The translations under genes and the position numbers were made by a program. The notes under the pieces were generated by a model. The model had not been told where the DNA came from. It worked only from the letters and a program-made list of their open reading frames with translations, and ran no database searches. A stretch of 7,114 nt of DNA from an uncultured bacterium (lineage in GTDB: Bacteria > Oederibacteriota > PGYV01 > CAILUR01): NCBI GenBank assembly GCA_903837445.1, contig CAILUR010000224.1, positions 1 through 7,114 of the forward strand. The letters run 5' to 3'. This document shows positions 6,292 to 7,114 of this stretch, one piece after another (position 1 is the first letter of the stretch; every line of letters starts with the position of its first letter).

Positions 6292-7114
6292 ATGAAAAAA
6301 GCAACAGGATGGATTATTTTTATTTTAATGAGTTTTGTTTTCGCAGCTTGCGAAACTACAGGAGAGTTTGTAAAAAAAGATGGGGAAGAGACAGGCAAAT
6401 ATGCTTTAGATGCAGAGAAAGCACCGGCACAGGAGGAAAAAACCGAGACTGTGGCAGTTGCTGAGAAATCCTCTTCACTTGATAACAACACCGTTGCCGT
6501 AGTCGGCGGCTATGTCCTCACGAAAAAAAAGTATAAAATCATACAGGATTATATGAAAGAAAAATTTGAATATACCTTAACTCCAGAACAGGAAAAAGAG
6601 TTCGTGGAATATATAGTAAATAAAAAACTTATGGCAATGGAAGCGAGAAATCTGGACTATGACAAACGGGAAGCTTTAAAAATAAAATACGAGTGGGATT
6701 TTGATGACTTGCTCTCACACGCTTATTATACTGAAAAAGTGGATGAAAAAGCGCGGGTCACTGACAAAGACGCAGAAGAATACTACACCGCGCATAGCGG
6801 AGATTTTTCTGAGATAAAAGCCAGACATATTCTGGTAAAATCAAAAGATTTCGCCACTTCACTATATGATAGGATAAAAGCTGGAGAAGATTTTATAGAA
6901 CTGGCAAAGAAATACTCTGAAGACAACACGACGCGGGAGTCAGGCGGGGAACTGGGCTATTTTGGAAAAGGGGCTATGGTACAGGAGTTTGAACAGGCAG
7001 CTTTTCCACTTTCTGTCGGAGAGGTCTCGGAACCAGTCAGAACAGTGTACGGATATCATATAATTAAAATAGATGAAAAAAGAAAGATTACCTATGAAGA
7101 TTCAAAAGATAAAA
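6292..7114 (+). CDS. Periplasmic parvulin-type peptidyl-prolyl isomerase lipoprotein (PrsA/SurA-like), 3'-truncated
   Basis: The first 274 residues are visible; the gene runs off the right edge. The protein is predicted to catalyse proline cis-trans isomerisation and help fold exported or outer-membrane proteins. Residues 1-20 form a lipoprotein signal peptide ending FAAC, so Cys20 would be lipidated; Phe at -3 is a looser lipobox than the usual Leu. An acidic/Ala-rich tether spans about 21-65. Residues about 67-165 resemble the SurA N-terminal helical domain (TVAVVGGYVLTKKKYKII; LTPEQEKEFVEYIVNKKL). The parvulin domain spans about 175-262: ARHILV with His179, a helix AGEDFIELAKKYSED with Asp211 near the active site, GGELGYFGKGAMVQEFEQAAF, and YGYHIIKI with His256. 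These catalytic-core residues look intact. It follows the GalT-like gene by 24 bp. Whether a second parvulin domain or only a short tail follows cannot be seen. Confidence 0.92.
   Translation, partial: MKKATGWIIFILMSFVFAACETTGEFVKKDGEETGKYALDAEKAPAQEEKTETVAVAEKSSSLDNNTVAVVGGYVLTKKKYKIIQDYMKEKFEYTLTPEQEKEFVEYIVNKKLMAMEARNLDYDKREALKIKYEWDFDDLLSHAYYTEKVDEKARVTDKDAEEYYTAHSGDFSEIKARHILVKSKDFATSLYDRIKAGEDFIELAKKYSEDNTTRESGGELGYFGKGAMVQEFEQAAFPLSVGEVSEPVRTVYGYHIIKIDEKRKITYEDSKDK

Overview
The window looks like ordinary chromosomal DNA from an AT-rich, Gram-negative (two-membrane) bacterium. The outer-membrane and periplasmic context is shown by an RND efflux pump subunit, a predicted outer-membrane beta-barrel protein and a periplasmic lipoprotein foldase. 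Nearly every gene has a good Shine-Dalgarno sequence. I cannot fix the phylum. The use of QueH rather than the cobalamin-dependent QueG and the unfamiliar barrel protein would fit a poorly sampled lineage, but that is inference. No mobile element, phage gene, CRISPR array, tRNA or rRNA was found, and base composition looks even throughout.

Layout, left to right. Bases 1-2018 (+) are the 3' two thirds of an RND inner-membrane transporter whose start lies outside the window. It converges, with 20 bp between stops, on queH (2039-2590, -), which encodes a metal-dependent epoxyqueuosine reductase for the last step of tRNA queuosine synthesis. A 104-bp divergent intergenic region (2591-2694) follows. 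It holds a consensus-like promoter whose spacer is filled by a perfect 7-bp inverted repeat, a likely operator. This promoter reads into a 665-residue secreted protein (2695-4692, +) with two TPR-like repeats, an Ala/Pro-rich linker and a long predicted beta-barrel. That gene ends at a strong intrinsic terminator (4763-4790), so it is probably monocistronic.

A new transcription unit starts at a good promoter (4884-4912). It reads a GTG-initiated GalT/HIT-superfamily protein of unknown substrate (4942-6267, +) and, 24 bp later, a lipoprotein with a parvulin-type peptidyl-prolyl isomerase domain (6292 to the right edge, +, truncated). Between terminator and promoter lies a short AT-rich element (4818-4854) able to form an H-type pseudoknot or act as a palindromic site.

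The genes do not form one obvious pathway. Envelope functions (efflux, outer-membrane barrel, periplasmic foldase) dominate and may simply be neighbours. I see no convincing new multi-gene system. The best leads are the operator inside the promoter spacer, the unassigned TPR-barrel protein, and the GalT-like protein co-transcribed with a foldase lipoprotein.
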